Origin: SHLQ01 sp964196045
GTDB lineage: Bacteria > Actinomycetota > Acidimicrobiia > Acidimicrobiales > SHLQ01
Reading direction: 5' to 3'
DNA length: 6,830 nucleotides
Assembly: GCA_964196045.1 (NCBI GenBank)
Contig: CAXMRH010000193.1
Location: forward strand, 1-6,830
Below, piece after piece: positions 6,434-6,830 of the stretch (within the stretch, counting starts at the first letter, position 1; each line of letters opens with the position of its first letter). The translations under genes were made by a program, and so were the position numbers. The notes beneath the pieces were generated by a model. That model saw only the letters and a list, made by a program, of their open reading frames with translations. It was not told the DNA's origin and made no database searches.

Positions 6434-6462
6434 GAGAGGGGCGCAGCGTTCACGCCCCTCCC
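6434..6462 (-). promoter_or_regulatory. GC-rich hairpin between binding-protein and permease genes
   Basis: On the minus strand GGGAGGGGCG (6462-6453) pairs with CGCCCCTCTC (6443-6434) around a nine-base loop. The stem is ten pairs with one G-U wobble. No T-run follows it, so it is not a classical intrinsic terminator. In binding-protein-dependent transporter operons, a hairpin after the binding-protein gene often protects the upstream mRNA end or attenuates read-through, so the binding protein is made in excess. That role is inferred here from position. Confidence 0.55.
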
Positions 6463-6486
6463 CGGGAATCATCTCGAAGTGATGTG

Positions 6487-6830
6487 TTATCCGTTCAGCA
6501 GACCACCCCAGAGGTAGTCGTAGTAGGTCCACGCACCGGTGTTGCCCACGTGGAGCGGGCTGGATGCATCGAGCCCGGCCGTGAACGTTGCAACAACATC
6601 GTTTGCGTCGAGGTCTGAACCGTCATGGAACTTGACTCCCGTTCGCAGGTTGCAGATCCAAGTTGTTCCGGCGTCGTCGGGTGCACACGCGGTTGCGAGC
6701 TGCGGAATCGGCGTACCGTCGGGTGCGTAGCCGTACAGACCTTCGAGTACCTGTGCGCACGCTCGAAGCGACTCACCGTCTGACTCATCGGCGCAGTAGA
6801 TCGAGATCGGCTCGTTGCCCTGCATGAAGA
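6487..6830 (-). CDS. Family 5 (peptide/nickel) solute-binding protein, C-terminal part (runs off right edge)
   Basis: The frame is open from the window edge to a TAA at 6489-6487, giving 114 complete codons. It contains segments typical of extracellular family 5 binding proteins: ACAQVLEGLYGYAPDGTPIPQLA, then LRTGVKFHDGSDLDANDVVATF. Such proteins are secreted lipoproteins or periplasmic proteins that deliver ligand to the permeases encoded just downstream, which fits the gene order. Numbering from the methionine at 6825, four cysteines lie at 11, 23, 47 and 58, possibly two disulfides outside the cytoplasm. The odd point is that these motifs normally mark the N-terminal lobe, with about 400 residues following, whereas here only about 31 residues follow before the stop. 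Either the protein has a C-terminal copy or permutation of this segment, or it is truncated. The N-terminus, signal peptide and upstream promoter lie outside the window. Confidence 0.85.
   Translation of the reverse strand, partial: FMQGNEPISIYCADESDGESLRACAQVLEGLYGYAPDGTPIPQLATACAPDDAGTTWICNLRTGVKFHDGSDLDANDVVATFTAGLDASSPLHVGNTGAWTYYDYLWGGLLNG

Noticed and set aside
6434..6462. Intrinsic transcription terminator
   Set aside because: The stem is strong but no T-run follows on the minus strand, and the downstream permease genes must be expressed with the binding protein.

Overview
The window is a run of co-directional genes, all on the minus strand, so transcription runs from the right edge (position 6830) to the left edge (position 1). 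The DNA is GC-rich and the start contexts and codon use look bacterial. The transporter proteins resemble those of high-GC environmental bacteria, most likely an actinobacterium (Acidimicrobiia-like) or a Chloroflexota relative. That taxonomic call is an impression from protein style, not a demonstrated fact.

In transcription order: (1) 6830-6487, the C-terminal end of a family 5 extracellular solute-binding protein, cut by the window edge. (2) A 76-base gap holding a strong GC hairpin. (3) 6410-5331 and 5334-4369, the two inner-membrane permeases. (4) 4372-3341 and 3348-2347, the two ATPases. Together these form a complete importer of the dipeptide/oligopeptide/nickel (Dpp/Opp) family. The permease and ATPase genes overlap by 4, 4 and 8 bases, so they are almost certainly one translationally coupled operon. 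(5) 2283-1450, an intact Fe(II)/2-oxoglutarate-dependent dioxygenase of the TauD/TfdA family with all expected metal and 2-oxoglutarate ligands. (6) 1469-844, a broken reductive dehalogenase-like gene. An N-terminal piece and the double iron-sulfur cluster C-terminal piece are joined in different reading frames, and the whole corrinoid-binding middle is missing. (7) 810-1, the N-terminal 270 residues of a TPR-type protein with conserved histidine motifs, running off the left edge.

The likely theme is uptake of a small organic compound followed by oxidative, and formerly reductive, breakdown. The importer brings in a peptide-like or other small organic substrate. The dioxygenase hydroxylates something, and the ancestral reductive dehalogenase would have removed a halogen. 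The substrate cannot be read from the sequence. The two points most worth checking are the collapsed dehalogenase and the solute-binding protein, whose usual N-lobe signature lies only about 30-50 residues from its C-terminus. No RNA genes, CRISPR arrays, insertion sequences or gene-free stretches above 300 bases were seen.
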